Assembly: GCA_951394045.1 (NCBI GenBank)
Contig: OX595987.1
Location: 744,001 to 808,000, forward strand
Direction of reading: 5' to 3'
DNA length: 64,000 nucleotides
DNA from: Nitzschia sp. DOCU1
Taxonomy: Eukaryota > Bacillariophyta > Bacillariophyceae > Bacillariales > Bacillariaceae
Translations under genes and position numbers: made by a program
The notes under the pieces: generated by a model
What the model saw: the letters and a program-made list of their open reading frames with translations, nothing else
The model's database searches: none
Told to the model about the DNA's origin: nothing
Shown: piece by piece, positions 33,957-44,461 of the stretch
Layout of the letters: every line of letters begins with the position of its first letter
Numbering within the stretch: the stretch's first letter is position 1

Positions 33957-34379
33957 ATGAGATCTGCATCTACATTCTGCCTATCTGCTGTGGCTTTGGT
34001 TTGCCTGCTATCGTCAAATCCAGCAAATGCCTGGAGTATCAAATTTCCCTCCAAGCGCGCAAGATCGTTTGCCACCACTTCGCCTAACCCCAAGGTCGAT
34101 TGCAGCAGCCTTGGATACAAGTCGGGAGTTGAAGACGAATGCAGTTTGGATTCCATTTCTGTGGCCATGTCTGCCGCGCTACCAGTGAAGGCTGAATTGC
34201 CAAGCAAGTGGGAACTTCCTAGACATTCACCACCTGCCGATGCTGCCATGCGAGAACGACTTCTATGGGACACCGAAATGATTCTGGGTCGGGTAGCCAT
34301 GGTGGCTGCACTTTGCCTACTAGCTGGTGAGGTTTTCACTGGTCTAAGCATGACGGACCAAGTCACCAGCTTCTTGTAA
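33957..34379 (+). CDS. One-helix light-harvesting-like (HLIP/OHP-type) plastid protein
   Basis: 140 aa, single exon. The signal peptide MRSASTFCLSAVALVCLLSS is followed by ANAWSIKFPSKRARSF: a cleavage site with Trp at +1 and then a basic transit-like stretch, as in diatom plastid preproteins. The single membrane helix near the C-terminus (about residues 105-132) carries the chlorophyll-binding signature E-x-x-x-GRVAM (EMILGRVAMVAALCLLAGEV), followed by FTGLS and Q, as in high-light-induced and one-helix proteins. Such proteins bind chlorophyll or carotenoid during photosystem assembly and light stress. No second helix is present. The family call is strong by motif; the exact subgroup is unknown. 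Confidence 0.82.
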   Translation: MRSASTFCLSAVALVCLLSSNPANAWSIKFPSKRARSFATTSPNPKVDCSSLGYKSGVEDECSLDSISVAMSAALPVKAELPSKWELPRHSPPADAAMRERLLWDTEMILGRVAMVAALCLLAGEVFTGLSMTDQVTSFL

Positions 34380-35345
34380 GAAGGCTGGGCATCAATTCTG
34401 CCTTGGGTCACAAAATGACTCAAGCCTTGAAATGCAACGCCGATCCCATCTACTTCTTCGCACAATTTTGAGTCGTCACCATCCATCACTATTCGACACA
34501 TGCGTTAGAACACACCGACTTATCCAAAGCGGTAGGAAGCTTCTTTGCATTCTGACACGACATTCGTGCCTAAAGCATCACAAAAGCAACCCACCTACCT
34601 GTTGTTAAACTAGAATGCGACTTTTGAAACTAAAATAATCTTTGAGGCAACTCTAATGTAAAAGCCATTAAATTGTTTCTTTCGCCAAACCAATCCATGC
34701 TTGATGAATGGATTATATTATGAGTTTCTGACTGAATTCGATCGTCCACATTCTAAACGCATGTCGGGATTCTTTACCCAACTACTCGAAGTAGTTTCAG
34801 CCTATGGTTTGATTCTGTGTAAAGAGAGACCCTCTAGATTCCTTACGAATGTTTCTGTTCAGTTACAGTGGGATTCCACTAGGTGGTCGATCGCGGCCTC
34901 GAGTACCAACTGGACTGAATGACGGGGGACGAGATCCACCACTAGCGCAGAGCAATCTGTAATACTACTTCAATATTCGATACTGAACTAGCAAATTATA
35001 GTACCAGGTACTCCATAGTGTCAGTGTAGTATTCTCGGCAGCACCATTGAATATTGCACCAGGCACAAGTATACCTGGTAGCCTTCCAGTAGTTTTTGTT
35101 TCGTCTTGTGCCTTTGCCCCAGTTCCCTCATATATCTATGATACGTGGACAAGTACACTCGCACCATATGGCCTCGAGTTGCGACGCACCAGCCGACGCG
35201 CTTTCGCGTCGAGTCTCGTCGATAGATTAATACACCTTTTTCCATGTTCATTCATTTTTGTTCAGCGTCGTTCTTTTTGCTCTGGCACCGCTGGGAAGTG
35301 ATTTTGGAATCGCTGTTACACCTTTTCGCCTTATCACTATGAACC
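34380..35345. other. Intergenic, no gene seen
   Basis: An AT-rich spacer of about 0.97 kb between two plus-strand genes. Short frames occur (for example 35047-35301), but none shows protein-like composition or a family motif. Confidence 0.5.
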
Positions 35346-37199
35346 ATGGCCCACGAAGGTGATCATGATGCTGCCCATAAAGATGGCAAAGTGCCACCTT
35401 ACTGCCGACCTATCCAGAGGCAAAGGTGGGGTGAGGCGCAGATTCTACCTCACGCGAACTGTAAGTTAAGAAAAGGCTCGCCGTCCCGCTAAAACACGAA
35501 TTCTAACAAGCGTTTTTGTTCTCTCATCGCTGCAGGGGGCGACACATTTTTTGATTTGTTTTATGTGGCAGGGTAAGAATCCTTTCAGTTGTTTGGTGGA
35601 GTGCGGCAAGCGAGCCCTCATTTTGTTCTACTTGTACCTTTTAGAGCTTACAATTTGGGAACTTTGTTGAGGGCCGAACCTACCTCCCGAGGAGTTCTAT
35701 ATTTTGCTGGCTGTTTCTTCCCGATGCTGACAATTTGGTCGCAAAAGATGTGGTATGATTCTCGTTTCTGGATTCCTGATGACTCGTTTCATCGCATGTA
35801 TGAGTTTGCCGTTCTCATCGTCTTGGCAACAGCAGTCCTTCATATCCGCCCGGTTGCTATATTGTCGGACCCAAAAACCAATCTTGACATGTTTTGCTTA
35901 TCCATATCCCTTGCGACTGCTAGTGCTTTGGGGTTAGGGCGCTTGTTGGAACTGTACTACATCGGCGTTGGGCAGCCCGCACTGAAAAATGCGGCTCGGC
36001 GTGATTTGATCTGGTTTTCATTTATTACTTCGTGGTACATCGCCGCCTCGTTTGTTTCTGGATTGGAGTATTTTGGAAATAATGATAAAAGTACTGCTGC
36101 GTATCCCAAGGAAGACGAATATGGGTACGAAGACATCAACTCGACAACCTACGACGACGATCATCACCGTTTCTTGGCGGAGTCGGGCTCGGATTACAGC
36201 ACAGTTTACGAGAACAATATTCCGATCTATTTAGTCCTCGCTGGATCGATGAGCTATACCTTCGGCATGCTTGTCACTGTGATGACTCTTCCCGGTGGTG
36301 GTCGTCACAAAGAGTAAGTACTGGGAGCGGCAAGTCATTTTTTCGAACACACGCCTTGGAGCCTTACAATCTTCTTCCTTGTCATATTGCCTCCTAGGAT
36401 CAGCGTCCCCATGAACGTTGGTTTTTCAATCCATCGATGGGGAGAAGTCACGATGGTTTTCCTGGGCGAAGGTATATTGTCTTTGCTCATCGTGGATGTC
36501 ACGGAAAGTAGTGAATACTACAAAACTTTCTTCAGCGGTATCATCTCGATTACTTTGCTGGAGTACCTGCACTTTCGTTCGCAGCCACATGACCCAGATG
36601 ACCATGCATTGCGACGGACCAAAGAAGCAGCCTGTCTGTGGACGACGCTCATGCAAGTCTACTGTGCTGCTTTGGTGGTTCTGGGCACGGCGTACAAAAT
36701 GCTTGTCTACGAATACGTGTACGAGGCGAAAGAGACAGGATCGTATCGGTTGTTGTCGAATCCGTTCTCTCGCTTTCTAGCGGGCAGTGATGAGCCCATG
36801 TTCGCCCTTGAGGAACGACGGCAACGCACGGCTCATTTATTTTGTGCTAGCATGGCAATCGTTTGGCTTTGTTCCGACCTTATGATTATAACCCACCGAG
36901 GACTGAAGGACAATCTTGGACGATGCCGATTCTCCCACGCTGGCTTTCTCAAGGTTGTTTCATCCATGTTGGTGCTGTTTAGAATTGGAATGATTTGCTT
37001 CATTGCCACTCTAAGCCAATATGTAACACAGCCGTCGGTATTGGCATTCGTTGGTCTCGTTGGCATATTGGGCCAGGTTTTGCTACGGGTGATCGGAAGT
37101 TCGTACTTCGGCCCCGAATTTCAACATGAGAAGGATCATGAAGACGAGTCCAGCTTATGGCCGAACGTTACAAAGCCGCAAGTAGAGCGAGAAGACTAA
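35346..37199 (+). CDS. Low temperature requirement A (LtrA)-like membrane protein
   Basis: Four exons, 35346-35460, 35536-35572 (a 37-nt micro-exon), 35645-36313 and 36398-37199; the product is 540 aa. The micro-exon encodes part of the diagnostic LtrA motif WGDTFFDLFYVAGAYNLG, which is complete only after splicing all three exons. It has about 10-12 hydrophobic helices, an acidic loop with EDEYGYEDINSTTYDDD (about residues 215-245), a conserved HRWGEVTMVFLGEGILSL segment and an acidic C-terminus. The ATG at 35346 is used because an upstream ATG (35340) runs into a stop after seven codons. LtrA was found in Listeria growth at low temperature; the biochemical role in eukaryotes is not known. 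Confidence 0.82.
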
Positions 37200-37408
37200 G
37201 TAGTACTAATTTATCTTGCTGCCGCGTCCCGTCGAGTACCAGGTTTTGATCATCACCTACTACTCTTCATCAGTGCAAGATTATCTATGCAGTGAGTACT
37301 CATTCTTTCGAAGCTTCTCCGACATTATTAGGGCAACAGATCTCGCACATAAAACCGCTGCGAAAATGCTCCTGAGTACGAGGGAAAGGTATTCTATAAT
37401 TGCCAAGA

Positions 37409-37846
37409 TTACGACGAGCCGAAAATTTGCTCAGCAAATACTCTGTAGTTCAGCATACCACTGGAACTACCCTCACACTCTCGCATAACTTCAGCCATTT
37501 CCTTTTCGCTCAATGCCTCTCCCATGGCACAGCAGATGTGCTTGAATTCGGCCATAGGAATCATTCCACTGCCATCCTTGTCAAACACGCTGAAAGCGTC
37601 AATGATTTCATCAACGCTGTCACCAGATTCCTCCAATTTCTTCATAACAATTGACTTGAATTTATCGGCAGCAACGTCGCCACCGCCGCACTCTTTCTTC
37701 CAGTCAGCCATTTGGGCCTCGGTGGGGTTCAATCCGCAAGCACGGAAGAGCATGCCAACCTTCTTGGAATCGATGCTGCCACCGCTAGAGTTAGATGCAA
37801 TGGCATCATCGATGGTCTCTCTCATTGCATCCGTAATCTTCACCAT
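37409..37846 (-). CDS. EF-hand protein, calmodulin/myosin light chain-like
   Basis: 145 aa from the ATG at 37846 (context CACCATGG; an in-frame start at 37879 would add 11 residues). The C-terminal half has one clear EF-hand loop, DKDGSGMIPMAE (about residues 90-101), with the expected Asp, Asp, Gly and Glu positions. The remaining three EF-hand-like regions have lost loop residues; the last reads ECEGSSSGMLNYRVF. This pattern of one active and several degenerate hands resembles myosin essential light chains or calmodulin-like proteins. It is probably a calcium-sensing light chain; the partner is unknown. It is convergent with the LtrA-like gene (209-bp gap). Confidence 0.78.
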   Translation of the reverse strand: MVKITDAMRETIDDAIASNSSGGSIDSKKVGMLFRACGLNPTEAQMADWKKECGGGDVAADKFKSIVMKKLEESGDSVDEIIDAFSVFDKDGSGMIPMAEFKHICCAMGEALSEKEMAEVMRECEGSSSGMLNYRVFAEQIFGSS

Positions 37847-38308
37847 GGTTGCGTTCGTTTGTAAACAGAAATAAGACAAAAGGAAATTGTTGTGGCGACT
37901 TCAGTCTGGGTTACAAACAGTGTATTTTGGGCGTCGGCCCATCCAAGAACGGGATCTTTTAGGTTACCCGTGGACTTGGTACAATTTCAACGATGGTGAC
38001 CATGATGACCCTCTATGACCGAAGATCCACAATCCAAGAAAGGAATGCATGCCATGCCATTTTTTGGAACTAAGAAAGTTCCAAGTTCGACTAGACTGAC
38101 TGGACCTCCAATGCTCAATCATCACACGCAAAAATATTATCGAAGTAATCAAAAAGGTTCTCTCTAGTAGTAGCCGGTACCGTGGCTGTACCTGGTACGA
38201 TAGTTACTTTAACCCCCGTACACGAGTATTATGTTCTAGAACGAGTATTATGTTCTAGAAGGCATGATTTTAGTCGGCACACTTACGTTTACATTTCAGT
38301 GCATTGTA
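37847..38308. other. Intergenic with short direct repeat
   Basis: It holds the promoter of the EF-hand gene. Two adjacent copies of CGAGTATTATGTTCTAGAA occur at about 38222-38260. No gene seen. Confidence 0.5.
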
Positions 38309-39691
38309 CTAGTCGGAAGTAATACGGGGCTGCAGGCTACATAAATGTTGAGCAACGTGGATTCCCGATAGGGCAGCCGCTTCAAAACCTGGGTTGCGAT
38401 TGGAGCAAAAATCTCCCGCATAGTACAAATGAAGCTCATCATCTGCGACATAATCAGTTGTATCATCAGGAGATGGAAACACCAGCGAGGATTTTAGGAT
38501 GGAGCAATATCTCGTGCCGAGAATGTCCTCCGCTTCCTCGACTAGGGAATCTGGCACTGGAAGGCCCGATCCCCATCGCTGCGCCTGGAGATAGATCGCT
38601 TTGGGCAATTCATTCCCCGATTGATAGGGCTTGATTGCGTTCAAGAAGGCGTCAAAAAGTGCAGGACCAGGTATATTGTTCAAGTAGCTGTTTTGCTGCG
38701 GTCGGAATTCCCCCGTTGTCGGATCTCGCAACGTTGTCTCTGTGATTTGCTTTGCTGCGAATGATGGGGTAGAAATTAATGTCCAGCATTCCGAGTCACT
38801 TTGAGGAAATCCAGGCTTGGACTGAGACCTCGCAGCAAACCAAAGCACCTCATTCCCAGTCAGGGTAAACCCGTCGAACGGCAAGGAATCCGCAACGGAG
38901 TGGCTCAGGGCAACCATGCATGAGAATAGGGGTAGCCTCGGCTTCTGTGGTATTTTCATCCTGAGAGTTTTGGGAATTCCAGCGCTTGCACGATGCCAGG
39001 AGTCCGACGCAGAGGAGATGTCGGTAAAGACGACGGCATCAACTATTGCTAGCACTTGATCCACTTCTTGTTGAGCTTTCGATTCTTTTGTATCATGATA
39101 CGCCGCCTCACCTATAGTACCCCATAGTTCCCACTTATTCCCACATTGCCGCACGTATTTGACTCTAGTACCACGGCAAACTGTTGCTTTCGACTCAGCA
39201 AGAATCTTTCGAGGTAGGTAATGCATGCCTCCGACTCCAATGTAGACAGCATCGCTTTTGGACGGTATTCCAAAGAAGTCGTGTGCCTCCGTAGGGCTGG
39301 CTGAGTCGAGACAGCCCAGTCTTGCATCCCATTTCGCCACCCAACCTCTTGATTTCCATTCGGGAAGGAGTTTTGTGGACATTTCCTTGGAATCGACGCG
39401 GAAGAATTGGCAACCATGATCAAAGTGAAATGTGTCATCGATGGAGTGCGTTTCGACGTCATCGTCAGGTAAGACGGAGCCATTGCTGGCCCTCACGGAA
39501 CGGTGGGACGCCCTGCCACCCGGACCTCTGCGGCCTTGATCAAAGACAACGACATTTTCAAAATGGCCCGAAAGTTCTGATGCTGCGCAACACCCGGCTA
39601 TACCAGCACCCACAACAGCGACTGATGATTTGTGGGAAGGCATCTGTAGTAAAGCCCAAATTGAAGAAAATAGGTTGCCCCCCGCCCGCAT
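38309..39691 (-). CDS. Renalase-like FAD/NAD(P)-dependent amine oxidoreductase
   Basis: 460 aa, single exon. An FAD-binding Rossmann start VAVVGAGIAGCCAASEL with GxGxxG lies at about residues 25-41. It is followed by VVVFDQGRRGPGGRASHR, the acidic strand end plus the GG doublet that is standard in amine oxidase and renalase-like flavoproteins. The C-terminal motif YYAGDFCSNRNPGFEAAALSG is the second FAD-contacting element, where the GD motif binds the FAD ribityl phosphate. Two starts are possible, MRAGGNLF (39691) or MPSHKSSV (16 codons later); the first extension is short and could be a weak targeting sequence. Renalase-type enzymes oxidise isomeric dihydro-NAD(P) forms, but the substrate here is not proven. 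Confidence 0.8.
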   Translation of the reverse strand: MRAGGNLFSSIWALLQMPSHKSSVAVVGAGIAGCCAASELSGHFENVVVFDQGRRGPGGRASHRSVRASNGSVLPDDDVETHSIDDTFHFDHGCQFFRVDSKEMSTKLLPEWKSRGWVAKWDARLGCLDSASPTEAHDFFGIPSKSDAVYIGVGGMHYLPRKILAESKATVCRGTRVKYVRQCGNKWELWGTIGEAAYHDTKESKAQQEVDQVLAIVDAVVFTDISSASDSWHRASAGIPKTLRMKIPQKPRLPLFSCMVALSHSVADSLPFDGFTLTGNEVLWFAARSQSKPGFPQSDSECWTLISTPSFAAKQITETTLRDPTTGEFRPQQNSYLNNIPGPALFDAFLNAIKPYQSGNELPKAIYLQAQRWGSGLPVPDSLVEEAEDILGTRYCSILKSSLVFPSPDDTTDYVADDELHLYYAGDFCSNRNPGFEAAALSGIHVAQHLCSLQPRITSD

Positions 39692-40038
39692 GGCAATGAT
39701 GACTCCTCTACTAGAGGAGTATGTCGCTCATCATCGTCCTCTTTCATGCTCTCGCGGAGCAGGGATGAGCGATGCTGATGAATGATATAGTATGAATTTT
39801 GCAGGACAAATAAGTTTGAACATCCAATAGACTGACTCGAGCACTTTGGGCAACAGTCAATTGAGTCACAAACGCTTTCACCTCGCGCCATGTCAATTTT
39901 CGGATGTTACTACTACTACGTTGACGATGACGAGACAACGCCAATGATATTATTAGGTATTATAGATACTCATTACTGGTGCTACTACTCATTACAACTA
40001 GTTCTGTTCGCCGACCTCAGATTTTGCAATTAGCTGGC
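39692..40038. other. Promoter region of the renalase-like gene
   Basis: A TA/AC-rich spacer with TACTACTACTACG and TACTCATTAC words near 39905-40000. No gene seen. Confidence 0.4.
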
Positions 40039-41440
40039 TCAATCAATGCAAAAAAGACGTCGCCTGTAAAGTTGCCGTTTTCCAAGGCAGGACCCGATAA
40101 TCAATGCTGGTTTGAATAGGGTAGCTATTGTGTCATGCTTCTGACAACGACATTTGGGTTGAAACGACGTTGATCCAAAAACGGTCGCCAATCGGGATTG
40201 ATTGGAGGCCACCGCCTCCATCATCGAGGGCCAAATAGCGTCGTGCCCCCTCGGAATCATGCGCATGCAACAATAGGAGACTCGATTCGTTTCCTGCCAC
40301 AGGCGTGTATTGTAGCATTCCACTATTAATAGCGAAGAAAGGAACTGAACCTGACTGCGGCCATCACACCCAAATTGGTGATCTAAAGCCGTTCGCGCTA
40401 GAGTTCGTTCTTATGAATCACCACCAAATCCAGTGCTGATTTGATCAGGGTAGTAGGAAAAACAGCCGAAATACAAGGCGGAGATGAAGAGTATGCTGTT
40501 ACTGGAATTTGTGACTCGTCTGGAACGTTTAAGCTTCTTGCTTTACCACAATGAAAGCAGAGCCGAATAGCATCTCGAACTTCACTCTGTGGCAGGCTAC
40601 GAAGCGACAAAGCGCCCTTTCGCAGGGTACCCGTAATTCATCGAGGAGCACTGCAATACGAGATCAGAACCTAAACACCGACTTTCGTCCGACATTATCC
40701 ACGAGAACTTCGTGCTGCCCCTTCGTCAGTTCGTCGATGAACGCCTCTTTCATCGTTTTCTTTCGCATTCTAGCCAATCGCCGCTCGTAGTTTCTTTTCC
40801 TCCTTACTTTCTTACCTTGCACAGCAGCCTACCCTTGTTGACGCTCACGTACGTGTCCATACGGCCATCTTCGTCCCCGTCGCGGCGTGGCAAAACACCA
40901 AGCGGCAGTCTTGTCTCAGACAAATGAATCTGCTGGTGCATTTTTGCACGGACTCGTTTTCTGGTGCAACGGACGATCCATTCTTGTTCTTTTTCTTTCG
41001 GCTTTGTCAACTTCCCGCACCAATTATGACAGGTTGTTATCTAGATTGGAGCAGGTAGCTTGACAGGATGGACTCACAGTCCCAATGATTTCGCAGTTTC
41101 TCGGAAAAGTAACTCTTACCATCGATGAAAATTTTTGCTGCGGCGGCACATGCCGTCCATTTCCAAGAATGTCATCTGCCTGTTCCAAGCCATTCTCAAT
41201 AAGACTAACAGCTCCTTGAACATCAGCTAAATCATCCAAGTCTTTAATGGAGATCATTTTCTTTCCCACCAAGGCGACAAACCAGCTGCCACTAAATCGA
41301 GAGGCGTCGCCATCCTCCAAGTAGTGTCGCGCCCCCGATACGAAGATTCCGTCCTTCTTCTCTTCCAATCATTCATCCAGCGCTAGTACTGCGGCGCATG
41401 GGCATGCAGATCTAGGAATCCAGGGCATAGAAACTCGTCG
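40039..41440 (-). pseudogene. Decayed or multi-exon hypothetical coding region
   Basis: Several protein-like minus-strand pieces succeed one another. From about 41440, MPWIPRSACPCAAVLALDE runs into TGA and then LEEKKDGIFVSGARHYLEDG in the same frame. A 79-nt intron-like gap follows (donor GTAAGAG at about 41119, acceptor ccaatctag at about 41041). Then comes ITTCHNWCGKLTKPKEKEQE..., ending GRLLCK before GTAAGA. Further on, KTMKEAFIDELTKGQHEV...VFRF runs into another TGA. A 61-codon ATG frame (40315-40133, MLQYTPVAGNESS) closes the region. Two stretches (near 40095 and 40430) repeat a CTACCCTxxTCAAAxCAGCA motif. No family is recognised. Stops and frame changes favour a pseudogene. Confidence 0.4.
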
Positions 41441-41476
41441 TCAACTTATTTGATGTACCCAGTCTTATTGTCAAGG

Positions 41477-41971
41477 TTAAGCGTATCTGTCGTTGCAAGA
41501 AACGAAACTGCATCTTGGAGCATGACTATTAATTCGCCCTGATTGACAGTCAAAACATGGTCCAATTTGACGATCAAAGACGTTTAAGTTCCTCCAACGC
41601 CTTGATGATATGGTGGTCAGGAATGAATTGTCAATTGGAACGACAACGTGGCCACGAAATAACCAAGCAAAGGGACTGTGCTCTTCATCCTCCCTTCTCA
41701 CGCTTGTTGCATATGCTGCTTTGTTTAGCAACAAGTTGTTGCCCCGAAAGATGATCGCCGGTGCCCATTGTCACGACGGAAGATTGTCGACACTTGTGTT
41801 CGTAAAGATACGAAAAGGAAAGGAACGCGTCGTGATGACGCCAAGAGATGCGAACCCGATTTTGAGTCCCGCAATAGACATCAGTCTCATGTTATCGTGG
41901 TCATGACAGTAGACGTTTAACGCAGAGGCTCTGAGATAAGAGTGATTCAAAGAACTAGATGATTCTTCCAT
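41477..41971 (-). pseudogene. Hypothetical reading frame split by one in-frame TGA
   Basis: From ATG 41971, MEESSSSLNHSYLRAS... continues through MRLMSIAGLKIGFASLG to DNLPS. It meets TGA at 41773-41771 and continues in the same frame as QWAPAIIFRGNNLLLNK...EHSPFAWLFRGHVVVPID. After that a +1 frame (DHHIIKALEELKRL) looks more protein-like than frame 0, suggesting a frameshift. The TGA sits where a Trp codon TGG would read naturally. It is best read as a pseudogene. A selenocysteine codon is possible but no SECIS element was identified. The product family is unknown. Confidence 0.45.
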
Positions 41972-42140
41972 CCGACATCATCGAACATCAATCAGAAGAG
42001 GTCATGGGTGACATTACGTAGCTACGACGACGAGAAGCGTCGCCACCCCGCCTCTTGAGGGAACCTCTCCCGACGCCCACAAAAGTAATTTCAACCAAAC
42101 AAAACCAAGAACTACCGAAAGAAAACATCCGACGAGAACA

Positions 42141-42546
42141 ATGCTTGCCACAATTGTACGAAACGTTCCCAAGATCACCCGCTCGTCGTACCGAGTTTCC
42201 AGCATCAGCCGCAGAAGCATGATGGCAATTTCAGAGAGCCTGAGCAAGAAGGTAGGATATCGTGGGGTACGTCACTGTTTGTAGACCGAAATATTCTGAC
42301 CCCCGTTTCATGCACCATTCACAGGAAAAGGTCGAGGAAGATCGCTACATGCGGGCACAAGAGGAGGCCTGGAAGGAAAAGCTTCGAAAACTCAGAGCGC
42401 AAGCAGAGGCTGAAAAGGAAGTGTCGTTGCATAATGAAGTCGTCGAGCCGGTGAAGGCAGATATTGCGAAGATGCTCTCGCAATCAGGAGATAAAGTTAG
42501 CGACGAAGCCCTTGAAGCACTTGCCAAGTGGAAGCTTGACTTGTAA
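42141..42546 (+). CDS. Mitochondrial ATP synthase inhibitor IF1-like protein
   Basis: Two exons, 42141-42251 and 42325-42546, with a 73-nt intron (GTAGGA donor, ttcacag acceptor); the product is 110 aa. The N-terminal 35 residues (MLATIVRNVPKITRSSYRVS...) form a basic, hydroxylated mitochondrial presequence. The mature part begins SLSKKEKVEEDRYMRAQEEAWKEKLRKL, which fits the IF1 inhibitory segment pattern (E-E-x-Y-x-R-x-Q-x-x-E) and a following coiled coil. A short acidic C-terminal region ends WKLDL. IF1 binds the F1 catalytic interface and stops wasteful ATP hydrolysis when the membrane potential falls. The length is near that of animal IF1. Confidence 0.75.
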
Positions 42547-43403
42547 TTGCTGGATCATCCGTTCCTGCCGCTGAATTGCTACCGAATTCATGCCGAGATT
42601 GACCGTCCAGTGACTTGACCGATTCTGCTCATTGGGATTTCAGATTAAGATAGTACATTTTGTAGACTGTTTAATTTTTTCTGGATATGCTTGCGTCGAC
42701 ATATCTCCAGATCAAGACCGCTGGTTCATCAAAGCCAATTCCGGGTGCGTCCTGTGCACATTGCGGGCTTCCACACGGTTGACGACGACAAGATAATTGA
42801 AATTCAATTTTGACGTCAGAAGCCATTTCATAGTATGAATTGACAAGAAAATTTCGCTTGCCGTAATAGGACATCGTCCATGGGAATTGATCGAGGAACG
42901 ACGTGTTCTGCCGCAAAATCAGTGATCGATAAGTCCTTCTTCTTGGCGAAGACAATTGATAACGACTGCTGATGGTGCGGTTCCAAAAGTTCTAGGCCAC
43001 TCTAGGCCACTTTTTGAGATCCGAGTATGTTATATTCGTTGATTTTGTTTTTTTCTTTCTATCAGTACAATATTTGTGGCTCTAGATAATGTTGACCGAG
43101 ACAGCTTCTCACTCTCTAGTAGTAGTAGCAGAAGAAGGAAAGTAGGATAGTAGTGCCGCAAGAATAGTCGTCGAAATTTTGGTCCGAGAAGTCGAAGGTT
43201 ACTTGCGGCCTTCCTTCAACGACGTACTGGTACGGACGTTCACGTACCAACAATGACGTAAGCGTGACGATCTTCTACGAGATCGACGAGAATATATCGC
43301 AACCGACGGCGAGATACCTCCCTCCGATGCATGATGTCCTGGGTGCTGTCGATAACAACGGTCGAACCCGCCTCTCATACTTTCAAGCTCGCATCTGAAC
43401 AAC
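42547..43403. other. Intergenic, with a weak minus-strand Cys-containing frame
   Basis: It contains TGACGTCA at 42811-42818 and a duplicated CTAGGCCACT (about 42991-43011). A minus-strand frame ending at 42671, with ATG near 42874 (MSYYGKRNFLVN...CGSPQC), is 68 codons; composition alone does not prove it is a gene. The end holds the promoter of the next plus-strand gene. Confidence 0.4.
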
Positions 43404-44384
43404 ATGAAGTGCTCGGCCGTAGTCTTCATTTCGTTGGTCTCTGTAGCCCAAGCGTGGCTTGCGAAAAGTTCTTCCACCGGTCGCAATACCGTGACGGCTC
43501 CTCTGATGGGATCCAAGGGCGCCACAAAATGGGAAAAGAAAAGGGAGTGGTTGGAGAAGAGGGGTTTTGCTGGAAGCGAGACAGCTTTGGAAGCCAGTGC
43601 CCCGTCTGCTCCTTTTGCTGCTATTGTCGGTAGTGGACGTATCGGCGGAACGTTAGCTGAGGCCGGAAACTGCGTGGTTCTTGGCCGTGACGATTCTGTG
43701 GACCCCAACGGGGAGGGTCCGATATTGATTGCGACCCGAAACGATGCATTGGACGGAATCGTAGACAAATGCCCTGAAAATAGGCGTAAGGATCTCGTCT
43801 TTATGCAAAATGGATACTTGGACGAATTTCTGAAATCCAAGGGTCTCATGGAAAATACCCAAGTCTTGTTGTATCTGTCTGTAACCGCCAAGGGAGCCGC
43901 AGCTGTAGATGGCGTCACGACCGTAAACCCAGAAGGTTTGACGGCAGCAACAGGAGTTCATGCGCGGGCTTTTGCTGACCGATTGGCTGCTTTGAATCTA
44001 AAGTGCAACGTTGTGACTCCCAAAGACTACCGACCAGCAATGTTTGAGAAGTTAATGTGGATTTCGACCTACATGCTAGTCGGTGCCGCCAAAGGATGCA
44101 AGTCGGTCGGAGAAGCAGGATCTCAACATGGCGACCTTGTGGAGAAAATTGTCAACGAGTTGGTAGCCGCTGTAAGTGCAAAGGAAGGCATTTCGTTCCC
44201 GGAAGGCACAATGGCCCGATTGGCGGCCTACACCGATGTAGTTGCGGATTTCCCATGTGGTGTCAAAGAGTTTGAATGGCGCAACAAGTATTTCTATGAC
44301 CTTGGCGATGACGCCGTGCCTACGCACAACGCCTTGTTGAAGGAATGCGCTGCCGCTGGTCTGCTCTCGTTCGAGTTACCATAG
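43404..44384 (+). CDS. Plastid-targeted NAD(P)-binding oxidoreductase-like protein
   Basis: 326 aa, single exon. The signal peptide MKCSAVVFISLVSVAQAW ends in AQAWLAKSS, with a Trp-type cleavage site and a Ser/Thr/Lys-rich continuation, as in diatom plastid proteins. The core opens FAAIVGSGRIGGTLAEAGN, a Rossmann GxGxxG motif, then ILIATRNDAL and KDLVFMQNGYLDEFL. The latter pattern resembles ketopantoate reductase/6-phosphogluconate-type dehydrogenases (the NG after the beta strand). The C-terminal helical part (PAMFEKLMWISTYMLVGAAKG) has the Lys expected in that superfamily. The exact substrate is unknown. It is convergent with the EEP gene, 77 bp apart. Confidence 0.65.
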   Translation: MKCSAVVFISLVSVAQAWLAKSSSTGRNTVTAPLMGSKGATKWEKKREWLEKRGFAGSETALEASAPSAPFAAIVGSGRIGGTLAEAGNCVVLGRDDSVDPNGEGPILIATRNDALDGIVDKCPENRRKDLVFMQNGYLDEFLKSKGLMENTQVLLYLSVTAKGAAAVDGVTTVNPEGLTAATGVHARAFADRLAALNLKCNVVTPKDYRPAMFEKLMWISTYMLVGAAKGCKSVGEAGSQHGDLVEKIVNELVAAVSAKEGISFPEGTMARLAAYTDVVADFPCGVKEFEWRNKYFYDLGDDAVPTHNALLKECAAAGLLSFELP

Positions 44385-44461
44385 CTGTGAACATTACTAT
44401 GAACAAGATCCATATGCTACCAGTTTCCGTCTTAGTGAGCTGCTTACTATTAGAGTCATTG

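Noticed and set aside
42671..42955. Cys-containing minus-strand small protein
   Set aside because: Starts with TTG; the ATG version is 68 codons with no recognisable domain; kept only as a note.
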